From contig NZ_QLZQ01000001.1 in NCBI RefSeq assembly GCF_003289925.1, forward strand, positions 124,001-188,000: DNA of 64,000 bases. The letters run 5' to 3'. Positions within the stretch are counted from its first letter, which is position 1. Each line of letters starts with the position of its first letter. The position numbers and the translations under genes were made by a program. The DNA comes from Planococcus maitriensis. Its GTDB lineage: Bacteria; Bacillota; Bacilli; Bacillales_A; Planococcaceae. A model generated the notes under the pieces. That model had not been told where the DNA came from. It made no database searches and saw only the letters and a program-made list of their open reading frames with translations. Below are positions 34,386 through 42,998 of the stretch, in pieces.

Positions 34386-35510
34386 ATGGCAGAACTTAAG
34401 ATCAACAATTTAGGAAAAAGGTATGATAAAGGGGCGCTGGCTGTCAGCGATTTCAATTTACATATAAAAGATGAAGAATTTATCGTGTTTGTCGGTCCTT
34501 CAGGGTGTGGAAAATCGACGACCTTGCGCATGATTGCAGGGCTCGAGGAAATCACGGAAGGCGAATTCTTCATCGACGGCAAACGGATGAATGATGTGGA
34601 ACCAAAAGCGCGGGACATCGCGATGGTGTTCCAAAACTATGCACTGTATCCGCATATGACCGTCTACGAAAATATGGCATTCGGATTGAAGCTGAGAAAG
34701 TTCAAAAAGCCGGAGATCAAGCGCCGCGTAGATGAAGCCGCAGCGATCCTTGGCCTGGAAGAGTATTTGAACAGAAAACCGAAAGCGCTCTCAGGCGGGC
34801 AACGCCAGCGTGTGGCACTTGGACGCGCCATTGTCCGTGATGCAAAAGTCTTCCTGATGGATGAGCCCTTGTCGAACCTCGATGCCAAGTTGCGTGTGCA
34901 GATGCGCGCGGAAATCTCCAAACTGCATAACCGTCTGAAAACGACGACGATCTACGTCACCCATGACCAAACGGAAGCAATGACGATGGCATCGCGCATC
35001 GTCGTCATGAAAGACGGGTTGATCCAGCAGGTGGGAACACCGAAAGAAGTCTATGATTTCCCCGAAAACCGCTTTGTCGGAGGTTTCATCGGTTCACCGG
35101 CGATGAACTTCTTTGAAGGCAAGCTAGTCGATGGCGCTTTCGCCATTGGGGAAAAGAAAATGGCCATTCCTGCGAAACTATTGGATGTGCTGAAAGCGGA
35201 AGGCTATGACAACACGCCGATCACGCTCGGCATCCGCCCGGAACATATCCATGTCAACAACGAAGACTTGTCCGGCATTCCGGCCAGTGAATTCGATGCG
35301 ACGATCACCGTATCCGAACTGACAGGGGCTGAGACGATTCTCCATGCAATCTATGAAGACCAGGATTTCATCGCCCGTGTCGACGCATCGACTTCGATCG
35401 AAGCAGGCCACCAGGCAACACTGGCTTTTGACATGGCGCATGTGCATTTCTTCGATGCAGAAACAGGAGCACGCATCAAAGCTGCAGAACGCGCGGAAGT
35501 AACTGTATAA
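34386..35510 (+). CDS. sugar ABC transporter ATP-binding protein (MsmX/UgpC type), 374 aa
   Basis: ATPase subunit for CUT1 sugar importers. Walker A GPSGCGKST (near 36-44), Q-loop FQNYALYPHM, signature LSGGQRQR (near 134-141), Walker B VFLMDEPLSNLD and the switch histidine in YVTHDQ are all intact. The C-terminal 130 residues form the OB/TOBE regulatory domain (IRPEHI). It is divergent from the importer operon, which lacks its own ATPase, so it most likely energises that importer. MsmX in B. subtilis serves several importers, so this one may be shared too. ATG at 34386 follows GAGGAG at 7-8 nt; the longer frame is not supported. Confidence 0.93.
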   Translation: MAELKINNLGKRYDKGALAVSDFNLHIKDEEFIVFVGPSGCGKSTTLRMIAGLEEITEGEFFIDGKRMNDVEPKARDIAMVFQNYALYPHMTVYENMAFGLKLRKFKKPEIKRRVDEAAAILGLEEYLNRKPKALSGGQRQRVALGRAIVRDAKVFLMDEPLSNLDAKLRVQMRAEISKLHNRLKTTTIYVTHDQTEAMTMASRIVVMKDGLIQQVGTPKEVYDFPENRFVGGFIGSPAMNFFEGKLVDGAFAIGEKKMAIPAKLLDVLKAEGYDNTPITLGIRPEHIHVNNEDLSGIPASEFDATITVSELTGAETILHAIYEDQDFIARVDASTSIEAGHQATLAFDMAHVHFFDAETGARIKAAERAEVTV

Positions 35511-35517
35511 TATCCAT

Positions 35518-35556
35518 CGGCCCCGGCCGGCAAAAACGCCGGCTGGGGTTTTTTAT
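35518..35556 (+). terminator. terminator of the ATPase gene
   Basis: CCCCGGCCGGC / GCCGGCTGGGG stem with T6. Confidence 0.92.
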
Positions 35557-36028
35557 GTATGTATCGAATGTATAGCCCGAAAGCAAGAGAATGAATAATG
35601 GTCTGAAGCCTGAACAGAATTCAATCGTTTCCGCTCGAAAGGTTCCACTGTCGGCCCCGAAGCAGGAAGCGATTCCCCAACCGGCAGATGAATAATCGAG
35701 AAGCAGACCCATATAAATACATCTGTTTCAATGAAATCTCAAAGCCGACCAGCGCCAAGGGTGAGCCGACGCCAATGGTAAAAATTTTATCCAAGCATCA
35801 TGTGAAACGCCTTGCTCCCACATCTGCCATGCAGATGCGTCGCAAATGAATTGTCTCAACTTCCTCTCGCCAATTCATTGGCTTGCGGCTAAAGGCCATC
35901 CCAAAGCAGGGAGGCGGCTGCCGTCTAATGCTAAAACCGGTTCAAAATACTTTATTATGAATAAGCCTATTCACACGCTATTCGAAGCATGAAAATTTGA
36001 AAAAAATGGGGGAGTTCGCAGAGGATAA
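35557..36028. other. gene-free region between the ATPase gene and the YtxH gene
   Basis: About 470 bp without a convincing gene. It contains repeat copy 4 (35790-35900). The right end becomes AT-rich and leads to a sigma-B-type promoter. Confidence 0.5.
35790..35900. repeat. MITE-like intergenic repeat, copy 4 (fragment)
   Basis: In inverted orientation it shares GCTCCCACATCTGC and GCAGATGC with copy 3 (about 23 of 25 positions around the hairpin) and an ATTCATTTGCGA-like block with copy 2. Boundaries approximate. Confidence 0.5.
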
Positions 36029-36053
36029 GTTTAGAGCGGCGGATTAGGGGAAA
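36029..36053 (+). promoter_or_regulatory. sigma-B-type promoter of the YtxH-domain gene
   Basis: GTTTAG, 13-bp spacer, GGGAAA (fits GGGWAW), 43 bp before the start. B. subtilis ytxH is a sigma-B gene. Confidence 0.6.
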
Positions 36054-36095
36054 ACAATTTAACATAGAGTTTTCAAAAAAAGGAGTGGACACAGA

Positions 36096-36854
36096 ATGGT
36101 GAAAATTGCAGTTGAACATCCATTTACATCCGTACGCGATGCGTTAGTACAAAAAGGGTACCGTGCAGAAATGCTTGAAAAGAAAACAGATGCAACGGAT
36201 TACGACGTAGTGGTCGTCCGTGACCAGGAAGATTTGACGGATTTCCACATGAGCGTTTCATTGGTTGAAGCAAGAGGGCGCACATTATTCGAAATCGTAG
36301 AGGAAGTCGAAGAGCGTCTCGTGCGCCAGGGCAAAATCCAATCGCCTGCACCGATGGCACCGGAATACGGTTCTGATTCAAGCGGAGGCGGCGGAAGCTT
36401 CGTGGCCGGTGCTGTGACAGGCGCTTTGATCGGCGCTGCAGCAGGCCTCTTGCTTGCGCCTAAGAGCGGCAAGGAATTGCAGGAGCAAGTCAAAGCGAAG
36501 ACTTCGGATTCCAGTGAAAAAATGAACACGTCCATCGAACAGGCGAAAGTGAAAGCTGACGAACTGAAAGCGAAGCGCGAAGAAAAGAAAGAAGAAAAAG
36601 AATTGAAGAAACAAGAAAAAGCGATTGAAAAAGAAGCGAAGCAGCAGGAAAAAGCTGAAGAAAAAGAAGAGAAGAAAGAAGAAAAAGCCCAGAAAGAGCA
36701 TGAAAAGGCTGAAAAGAAAGTTGAAAAAGAAATTAAGAAAGCCGAGAAAGAGTCCGGCGGCGTAGATGTCGTGGAATTCGGCGAATCATCAATCGGCAAA
36801 AACTCAGACGGCAAGATCAAAGTCGAGCCGACTGACGCCAAAAAGAATAACTAA
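36096..36854 (+). CDS. UPF0180-like/YtxH-domain stress protein with Lys/Glu-rich tail, 252 aa
   Basis: Three parts. Residues 1-80 resemble the small UPF0180 (YkuS) family (VKIAVEHPFTSVRDALVQKG, YDVVVVRDQ). Residues about 97-125 are a glycine-rich membrane helix of the YtxH type (GAVTGALIGAAAGLLLAPKSG). The remainder is a long helical, extremely Lys/Glu-rich segment (KEEKELKKQEKAIEKEAKQQ and similar), predicted to be a coiled coil. YtxH-type proteins are general stress proteins of unknown mechanism. Strong AAAGGAG ribosome binding site; sigma-B-type promoter. The domain combination is unusual. Confidence 0.85.
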   Translation: MVKIAVEHPFTSVRDALVQKGYRAEMLEKKTDATDYDVVVVRDQEDLTDFHMSVSLVEARGRTLFEIVEEVEERLVRQGKIQSPAPMAPEYGSDSSGGGGSFVAGAVTGALIGAAAGLLLAPKSGKELQEQVKAKTSDSSEKMNTSIEQAKVKADELKAKREEKKEEKELKKQEKAIEKEAKQQEKAEEKEEKKEEKAQKEHEKAEKKVEKEIKKAEKESGGVDVVEFGESSIGKNSDGKIKVEPTDAKKNN

Positions 36855-36863
36855 TCATGAATA

Positions 36864-36897
36864 AGAGCCTCCCGCGATGATGCGGGAGGCCTTTTTA
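36864..36897 (+). terminator. terminator of the YtxH-domain gene
   Basis: Perfect GCCTCCCGC stem with a 6-nt loop, followed by CTTTTT. Confidence 0.9.
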
Positions 36898-36908
36898 TGT
36901 GCAATGGA

Positions 36909-38186
36909 TTATTCAGCGGCGACTTCATCGACCGGATCGTGGGGCTCAGGTTCCGGAACGAAGATGAGGACGGCCAGCCCGATGATGAAAAGCACGACCA
37001 AACTCAAAACCCCTAAACTGGAGTTGCCGGTAATCTGGGAAGTGACGCCGACAAGCAACGGGCCGGTAATCGCGGCGAATTTGCCAAAAATGTTGTAGAA
37101 GCCGAAAAACTCATTGGCGTTTTGCTTGGGCACCAGCTTGCCGAAATAAGAGCGGCTCAAGGCTTGGATGCCGCCTTGGCTAGTGGCGACCAGCATCGCG
37201 AGAATCCAGAAATCCATGATCGTTTCGATAAAGACCGCATAGACGCAGACGATAATATAGACGAAAATGCCGACATACAGCATTTTCTTTCCGGTAAAGC
37301 GGTCGGCGAGCTTGCCGTAGAGAATCGCAAAAGGAGCGGCCACCACTTGAGTGGCGAACAAGACGATCAACAGGCTGGTCGCACTAAGCCCAAGGTCGGT
37401 CCCGTAGGCAGTGGACAGCGAGATGATCGTGCCGACTCCGTCGATATAGAAGAAATACGCAACCAGGAACAAGAACAAGGCGCGATATTGGCGAATTTCC
37501 CTGATGGTTTTATTGAGCCGGCGGAAGCTTTGGGCGACGGGACTAGCTTCGCGTTCAATGAAATGCTTCTGTTTTACGTGGCGGAACAATGGAATCGAGA
37601 AAAGGATCCACCAAGCGGCGGTGATCAAGAAGGCAAGCCGGCTGGCATTCGTGACAGACAGCGGCAGGACTTCGTTTTGGGCAAGCAGGATGATCAGGAT
37701 GGCGAGCGCAAAGGGAATGGTCGAACCGATATAGCCGAGCCCATAGCCGAACGCAGAGACGCGGTTCATGCGCTTTTCGGTCGTGACGTCGACAATGAAA
37801 GCATCGTAGAACAGATTTGCGCCGGTCGCTCCAAGTGCGGCGAACACGTAGCAGATCAAGAGCCATAGCCATTGCCCTTCCGGAACGAAGGCGAGCATCG
37901 CCGTCGAAACTGTCCCGAGCAGGAAGAACGCCGTGAAAAATTTCTTTTTCATCCCTTCGTAATCGGCAATGGTGCCAAGAAGCGGTCCGAGCATCGCCAG
38001 GATGAATGTGAAAATAGCGATGGTGTAACTTAAATAGGCAGTGGAATCCGCAAGTTCCACACCGGCATCTGTTGCGGCTGCTTTGTAGAAAAGCGGAAAC
38101 ACTGCGGTCGTAATGATGATGGAATAGGCAGAGCTGCCCCAATCGTACAACGCCCAGCTTTTTTCCGGTTTCGTAAACTTCGCCAT
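36909..38186 (-). CDS. UMF1/Atg22-like MFS permease, 425 aa
   Basis: A 12-helix major facilitator of the UMF1 family, bacterial relatives of the yeast vacuolar effluxer Atg22. The start KSWALYDWGSSAYSIIITTAVFP is the family signature, as is ANLFYDAFIVDVTTEKRMNRVSAFGYGLGYIGS near 120-150 and the SRSYFGKLVPKQNANEFFGFYN block near 345-366. Substrate unknown; yeast relatives export amino acids. ATG follows AAAGGGGG at about 8 nt. It ends just after the terminator of the convergent YtxH gene. Confidence 0.9.
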   Translation of the reverse strand: MAKFTKPEKSWALYDWGSSAYSIIITTAVFPLFYKAAATDAGVELADSTAYLSYTIAIFTFILAMLGPLLGTIADYEGMKKKFFTAFFLLGTVSTAMLAFVPEGQWLWLLICYVFAALGATGANLFYDAFIVDVTTEKRMNRVSAFGYGLGYIGSTIPFALAILIILLAQNEVLPLSVTNASRLAFLITAAWWILFSIPLFRHVKQKHFIEREASPVAQSFRRLNKTIREIRQYRALFLFLVAYFFYIDGVGTIISLSTAYGTDLGLSATSLLIVLFATQVVAAPFAILYGKLADRFTGKKMLYVGIFVYIIVCVYAVFIETIMDFWILAMLVATSQGGIQALSRSYFGKLVPKQNANEFFGFYNIFGKFAAITGPLLVGVTSQITGNSSLGVLSLVVLFIIGLAVLIFVPEPEPHDPVDEVAAE

Positions 38187-38248
38187 AGCCGAAAGCCCCC
38201 TTTTTCATTAAGTCTATTGTACAAGATAGGTTTATAAAAAAGTCGTTT

Positions 38249-38278
38249 TTGACTGAATATTTGCTGAAATTTTACAAT
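38249..38278 (+). promoter_or_regulatory. sigma-A promoter of exoA
   Basis: TTGACT, 18-bp spacer, TACAAT, 84 bp before the start. Confidence 0.6.
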
Positions 38279-38361
38279 AAAAAGCTTAAGAAACCGGAAG
38301 CTCCGTCATTGAGGGAGAGCCCTCATTCCGCTAAACTGGAAAAAGAAAGTGAGTGAATGGG

Positions 38362-39126
38362 ATGAAATTGGTATCATGGAATGTGAATGGCCTGCGGGCC
38401 GTGATGAAAAAAGGGTTTATGGATTTCTTTGAAGCAGTGGACGCCGATATTTTATGCCTCCAGGAAATCAAATTACAGAAAGGGCAAATTGATTTGAAGC
38501 TTCCGGGATATCATACATATTGGAATTACGCAGAAAAGAAAGGTTATTCAGGGACAGCGGTGTTCACGAAGCATCAGCCATTGGATGTCCGCTACGGAGT
38601 AGGGCTTGAAGAACATGATGCGGAAGGCAGGCTGATTACGTTGGAGTTTCCTGGATTTTATTTGGTGAACAGTTACACGCCGAACTCCCAGCATGGGCTG
38701 CTGCGCCTGTCGTATCGCCTGCTGTGGGAAGATAAGCTGCTTTCCTACATCCAGCAGCTGGACCTCGAAAAGCCTGTCGTTTTATGTGGGGACTTGAACG
38801 TGGCTCACCAGGAGATCGATTTGAAAAACCCTAAAGCCAATAAGAAGAATTCAGGCTTCACGCCAGAAGAGCGCGGGAAGATCGATGATTTCCTCAACAG
38901 CGGATTCGTCGACACGTTCCGCTATTTCCATCCGGATGAAAGGGGCCATTATTCGTGGTGGTCTTACCGTTCGAATTGCCGTGAGAAGAATGTCGGCTGG
39001 CGTATCGATTATTTCATAGCCTCCAATCGTCTCATGGGGCAAATGAAGAGTGCATCGATCCATACGGAAGTGTATGGATCGGACCACTGCCCGGTGGAAT
39101 TGCAATTAAGCGATTCAATGACTTAA
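38362..39126 (+). CDS. exoA: exodeoxyribonuclease III / AP endonuclease, 254 aa
   Basis: Cleaves abasic sites and degrades 3' ends in base-excision repair. All exonuclease III blocks are visible: SWNVNGLRA (5-13), LCLQEIK with the metal-binding Glu (near 37), NSYTPNS, GDLNVAHQEIDLKNPK with the catalytic Asp/Asn (near 143), GWRIDYF, and SDHCPV with the catalytic His near the end. Length matches B. subtilis ExoA. ATG at 38362 (MKLVSWNVNG) fits the family; the GTG nine bases upstream is less likely. Monocistronic with its own sigma-A promoter and a strong terminator. Confidence 0.96.
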   Translation: MKLVSWNVNGLRAVMKKGFMDFFEAVDADILCLQEIKLQKGQIDLKLPGYHTYWNYAEKKGYSGTAVFTKHQPLDVRYGVGLEEHDAEGRLITLEFPGFYLVNSYTPNSQHGLLRLSYRLLWEDKLLSYIQQLDLEKPVVLCGDLNVAHQEIDLKNPKANKKNSGFTPEERGKIDDFLNSGFVDTFRYFHPDERGHYSWWSYRSNCREKNVGWRIDYFIASNRLMGQMKSASIHTEVYGSDHCPVELQLSDSMT

Positions 39127-39159
39127 TGGCTTATTCATGATTATTCATTTTTATAACGA

Positions 39160-39206
39160 AAGAAAACCGGCAAGCTTGGATTCACTCCAAGCTTGCCGGT
39201 TTTCTT
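39160..39206. terminator. bidirectional terminator between exoA and the glycerophosphotransferase gene
   Basis: Perfect 18-bp stem GAAAACCGGCAAGCTTGG with a short loop. Confidence 0.93.
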
Positions 39207-39235
39207 GTCTCATTATAAAGTTTCACGTGAAACAT

Positions 39236-40423
39236 TTATACGTTCATGACGCGTTGTGCCAGGCGTTTGCAATTGTCCTGGTCGAAATAATCGATATACT
39301 CCTCGGCTTTCCCGTACCACTCGTTATGGGTGATATTGTTTTCGAGCATATAGGAAAGCGTGCGATAGACGTCTTCTACAGTCTGGGATTTATAACCGTA
39401 AAGGTCTTTGTCGAGGTCGAGGTAGGAACCGCGTTTTTCCGTGTATTCCTGCTGGTCGAACATGAAGAAAATGATCGGCTTATTCAAATACAGGAAGTCC
39501 CAGGAAACACTGGTGATATCCGTCAGAAGCATATCGTTTTCTTCAATCGAGCGTTCGATGGAAGTGTGGTTGAAATCCAGGAATTCGATGCCGTAATCCT
39601 GGTCGGCAAGCGGGAAGAAATGTTCTTCAAAGCGCTTCATGAATGGGTGGAGTGCGATTTGAAGGTGGATGCCGTTGGATTTCAGGAGTTCGCGTATCCC
39701 TTCGTGCTCCAATAAGCCGATCGTGCTGCGGAAGTAATTGCTGTCGAGAAATTCTTCTCTCGACAGGTCAAACAGCCATTCCCGCCAAGTCATCATCATC
39801 AAAATGCGCTTCATCTCTTTTGGCGGCTGGTCCGGCAAATAGCGGTCAAAGCGGGGGAATCCGGTGATGATGAGTTTTTCTTCAGGGATTTTCCATTTGT
39901 CGCGTTTCAGCTCGTATTCGTAGCGCGATGCGCAATTGAAATAATCCGTCCGCTTGAGCAGCGGGACGTCTTCTTTTTGGATGAGGATTTTCTTGAAGCC
40001 CTCGATGCCGTGGCTGACGTGCGTGATGACCGTCCGCCGGTTCAAGTTCAGGAATTTGTCGGCTGATGGCACGATATCGTAAAGCAAGGAGTGCCCGTGG
40101 AATGTGTAATCGGCGCGGAAGAACAGCAAATAATTGCGGAAGCTGCCAAGCGGCACGGCATTTGGAATCCGCCCATTCTTCGCATAGTCGGTCGATGGAT
40201 CATACATCCAATAGGCCGTGACTTGGTCTGCGTGGTTATTCACCAGGTATTTATGGAAAACGGAAGCATTGTCTTCGTATTTTTCTCCGAGGTTCCCTCC
40301 CACCAGGGCGATTTTAGGGCCTTGTGCATTTCGGTAAAACCGGGAGAGAAGATAGGCCGCTGATACTTTCAAAAAAACTTTCAAAGGGTCCCATCTCCCT
40401 TTCTCTTTCAAGGTAACACTCAT
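39236..40423 (-). CDS. CDP-glycerol glycerophosphotransferase family (TagB/TagF-like) protein, 395 aa
   Basis: Peripheral-membrane enzyme of the teichoic-acid glycerophosphotransferase family, which uses CDP-glycerol to extend glycerol-phosphate polymers. Conserved blocks: THVSHGIEGFKKI near 135-147 (catalytic His region), ITGFPRFDRY near 196, and TDITSVSWDFLYLNKPIIFF near 313-332, which carries the family's Ser/Asp motif. Length is closer to TagB (priming enzyme) than to TagF. It stands alone, outside a teichoic acid cluster, so it may decorate another polymer. Start ATG has a weak AGGG site. Confidence 0.87.
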   Translation of the reverse strand: MSVTLKEKGRWDPLKVFLKVSAAYLLSRFYRNAQGPKIALVGGNLGEKYEDNASVFHKYLVNNHADQVTAYWMYDPSTDYAKNGRIPNAVPLGSFRNYLLFFRADYTFHGHSLLYDIVPSADKFLNLNRRTVITHVSHGIEGFKKILIQKEDVPLLKRTDYFNCASRYEYELKRDKWKIPEEKLIITGFPRFDRYLPDQPPKEMKRILMMMTWREWLFDLSREEFLDSNYFRSTIGLLEHEGIRELLKSNGIHLQIALHPFMKRFEEHFFPLADQDYGIEFLDFNHTSIERSIEENDMLLTDITSVSWDFLYLNKPIIFFMFDQQEYTEKRGSYLDLDKDLYGYKSQTVEDVYRTLSYMLENNITHNEWYGKAEEYIDYFDQDNCKRLAQRVMNV

Positions 40424-40578
40424 TTCCAGCCCTGCTTTCTGTAAGTCGATTCCATTCTAGTTTTCCATATCCAGTGGGATTTGTCTATTCCAAGGGGGCG
40501 GCACCGGATTTTCTTGGGTGGAGAGGGCACGCCTAATTTGAAGCGGATGCGTCCAAGGGATGATTTAGGGGAAAAAAG

Positions 40579-40604
40579 GTTTATGGGAAGGCTGGGGGGG
40601 GAAG
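40579..40604 (+). promoter_or_regulatory. sigma-B-type promoter of catalase
   Basis: GTTTAT, 14-bp spacer, GGGAAG (5/6 and 5/6), 37 bp before the start. No PerR-like box (TTATAATNATTATAA) is seen nearby. Confidence 0.5.
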
Positions 40605-40640
40605 AGGGAAATGATGGCATTAAAATGAAGGAGGATTATC

Positions 40641-42269
40641 ATGAAGGACACGAATGAAGAGCTTAAGAAAAAGATGTCTGAAGGTGAAAACGAAGAGACC
40701 TTGACCAACCGCCAAGGGCACCCGGTAAAAGATAACCAGAATTTGCGCACTATCGGAAACCGCGGTCCGGCGACTCTTGAAAACTATAACTTCATCGAAA
40801 AAATCTCTCATTTTGACCGTGAAGAAATACCTGAACGCATCGTCCATGCACGCGGTGCCGGGGCATTCGGTTATTTCGAGACTTATGGAACGGTCGGCGA
40901 TGAGCCGGTCGAAAAATATACACGCGCTAAAGTATTTTCAGGCAAAGGCAAACAGACGCCCTTGCTCGTGCGCTTCTCTACGGTGGCAGGATCCCGCGAC
41001 TCGCCTGAAACGGCACGCGACCCGCGCGGTTTTGCCGTGAAGATGTACACCGAAGACGGCAACTGGGACCTTGTCGGGAATAACTTGAAGATTTTCTTTA
41101 TCCGCGATGCGATGAAATTCCCTGATATGATCCATGCCTTTAAGAACGATCCGGTTTCAAATGTTCCGGATCCTGAGCGGATGTTCGACTTTGTCGCCCG
41201 TTCCCCTGAAGCGACGCATATGATCACGTTCCTGTTCTCCCCTTGGGGCATTCCGGCAACCTACCGCCATATGCAAGGCTCTGGTGTCAATACCTACAAA
41301 TGGGTCAACGATAAAGGCGAAGCGGTCCTCGTCAAATACCATTGGGAGCCGAAACAGGGCATCCGCAATTTGACCCAGGCAGAAGCCGATGAAATCCAGG
41401 CGAAAAATGTCGGGCATGCAACGGAAGACCTTTACGATTCAATCGAAAATGGCGACTATCCGGAATGGGAGCTGTTCGTGCAGATTATGAGCGATGATGA
41501 GCATGCCGAACTCGACTTCGACCCGTTGGATGATACGAAACTATGGCCGATGGATAAATTTCCGTTCCTGCCAGTCGGCAAAATGGTCTTGAACCGCAAC
41601 CCTGAAAACTACCATGCGGAAATCGAGCAGGCAGCATTCGGAACAGGCGTCCTTGTCGACGGCATGGACTTCTCGGACGATAAAATGCTGATTGGCCGCA
41701 CGTTCTCGTATTCCGATACACAGCGCTACCGTGTAGGCGCGAACTACTTGAAGCTGCCGGTCAACGCACCGAGAAAACGTGTGGCGACCAACCAATACGG
41801 AGGGGCGATGGATGTGCCGCGCGGCGAGAATGCGAAGAATCCGCATATCAATTACGAACCGTCCGTGCTTGGCGGATTCAAGGAAGCAGATCGCCCGAAT
41901 ACGCCGGATTATGAGCCGGAATACCACGGCAAACTGACGAAGGCGCCGATCGACCGGACGAATAATTACGGCCAAGCCGGGGAGACGTATCGCAGCTTCG
42001 AGGATTGGGAGCGCGATGAACTGATCAACAACCTCGGCGATGCCTTGTCTGCGTGTGATCCGCGCATCCAGGAGGAAATGGTGCATCACTTCACGCAGGC
42101 GGATGAAGATTATGGCCGCCGCGTCCGTGAGAATATCGACATGAAAGTGAAGAAGATGAAAGAAATGAAAGACAGTGAAAACACTGAACCGAAGCTTTAT
42201 GGAAAGCCGGCAGCGAGTAAAGTGGCTCAAGCCGCGAGTTCCAAAGGGCACGGGGCAGAGCGTTATTAA
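40641..42269 (+). CDS. katA: heme catalase, 542 aa
   Basis: Monofunctional heme catalase that dismutates hydrogen peroxide in the cytoplasm. The active-site His is in [15 protein letters not shown] (near 68), the Asn in [13 protein letters not shown] (near 140), and the proximal heme tyrosine in [12 protein letters not shown] (near 355). The length (542) exceeds the classic small-subunit KatA (about 480-505) because of a charged C-terminal tail ending in [10 protein letters not shown]. Strong AAGGAGG ribosome binding site. A sigma-B-type promoter replaces the PerR site expected of vegetative KatA, so it may act like B. subtilis KatE in general stress. The symbol katA is a family-level choice. 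Confidence 0.94.
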   Translation: MKDTNEELKKKMSEGENEETLTNRQGHPVKDNQNLRTIGNRGPATLENYNFIEKISHFDREEIPERIVHARGAGAFGYFETYGTVGDEPVEKYTRAKVFSGKGKQTPLLVRFSTVAGSRDSPETARDPRGFAVKMYTEDGNWDLVGNNLKIFFIRDAMKFPDMIHAFKNDPVSNVPDPERMFDFVARSPEATHMITFLFSPWGIPATYRHMQGSGVNTYKWVNDKGEAVLVKYHWEPKQGIRNLTQAEADEIQAKNVGHATEDLYDSIENGDYPEWELFVQIMSDDEHAELDFDPLDDTKLWPMDKFPFLPVGKMVLNRNPENYHAEIEQAAFGTGVLVDGMDFSDDKMLIGRTFSYSDTQRYRVGANYLKLPVNAPRKRVATNQYGGAMDVPRGENAKNPHINYEPSVLGGFKEADRPNTPDYEPEYHGKLTKAPIDRTNNYGQAGETYRSFEDWERDELINNLGDALSACDPRIQEEMVHHFTQADEDYGRRVRENIDMKVKKMKEMKDSENTEPKLYGKPAASKVAQAASSKGHGAERY

Positions 42270-42271
42270 AT

Positions 42272-42309
42272 AGGAAAACCGGTGCGCCTCGGAGGCGCAC
42301 CGGTTTTTT
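42272..42309. terminator. bidirectional terminator between catalase and the PII-like gene
   Basis: Perfect 14-bp AAAACCGGTGCGCC stem with a 5-nt loop and T6. Confidence 0.93.
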
Positions 42310-42998
42310 CATGGATTCAATGAAGAGTGGTTGACGCCGAAAACATTTTCCACGTCGATCAAGAAGGCAATGCCTTTTCCGGGAGCATCGAGGTCGACTG
42401 CCTGTTCGATGCTGGCGACCACTTTTTCTGCAAACACGGCCGGCACCAAGGTCAGTACGACATCTTTTTCCGGATCGATCGTAAAGTTCATGAACTTCTT
42501 CTGTTCGTTGACTCCGGTACCGCGCCCTTCCAGGATCGTTCCGCCTTCAGCGCCGGCTTTTGCCGCCGCTTTGACGACTTGCCCGGAATCCCCGGAATTG
42601 ACGATGGTGACGATCAATTGAAAATCTTTCGGTTCTGGCATTTGTTCCACTCCTTGCTTCTTTTTTCGGTCGTCTTCGCGGTCGTTGAGATGGGGGACCC
42701 CCAGCAATTGGCTGAGGTGGACGGTAAAGCCGAGGCCATGACCGGATTTGCCCAGTTTTCCGGCATGGCTGATCGCTTCTGCAACGGCCAGTTCGATTTC
42801 ACCGTCGACAGCGATAAAGACCACATCTTTTTCGTGTGTGGCGGGAAGCCCGAGGAACGTGGGCTTTTCGTTTCGGCCGATCCCTTCCGCGTACAGTACC
42901 GTCGCCCCGTCAGCGCCGGCTTCTTTCGCCGCTGCAATGACATCCCTCGAAGCGCCGCGTTTTACGATGGCAATCATCAGTCTATGATTCAGATTCAT
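42309..42998 (-). CDS. tandem PII-like protein, 229 aa
   Basis: Two copies of a PII/GlnB-like ferredoxin fold: residues 5-110 (RLMIAIVKRGASRDVIAAAKEAGADGATVLYAEG) and 125-225 (FQLIVTIVNSGDSGQVVKAAAKAGAEGGTILEGRG), joined by a charged linker. Canonical PII proteins are single-domain trimers that sense ATP/ADP and 2-oxoglutarate and bind transporters. Here the gene overlaps the end of a DUF1538 membrane-protein gene by 17 bp, the last of three in an operon, so it probably gates that membrane pair. The tandem form would give a pseudo-hexameric trimer. Ligand and target are inferred, not shown. Confidence 0.82.
   Translation of the reverse strand: MNLNHRLMIAIVKRGASRDVIAAAKEAGADGATVLYAEGIGRNEKPTFLGLPATHEKDVVFIAVDGEIELAVAEAISHAGKLGKSGHGLGFTVHLSQLLGVPHLNDREDDRKKKQGVEQMPEPKDFQLIVTIVNSGDSGQVVKAAAKAGAEGGTILEGRGTGVNEQKKFMNFTIDPEKDVVLTLVPAVFAEKVVASIEQAVDLDAPGKGIAFLIDVENVFGVNHSSLNP

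Noticed and set aside
36200..36841. Long minus-strand frame of 213 codons rich in Phe and Ser opposite the YtxH gene
   Set aside because: It is the antisense image of the Lys/Glu-rich tail; composition is an artefact, no ribosome binding site, no homology recognised.
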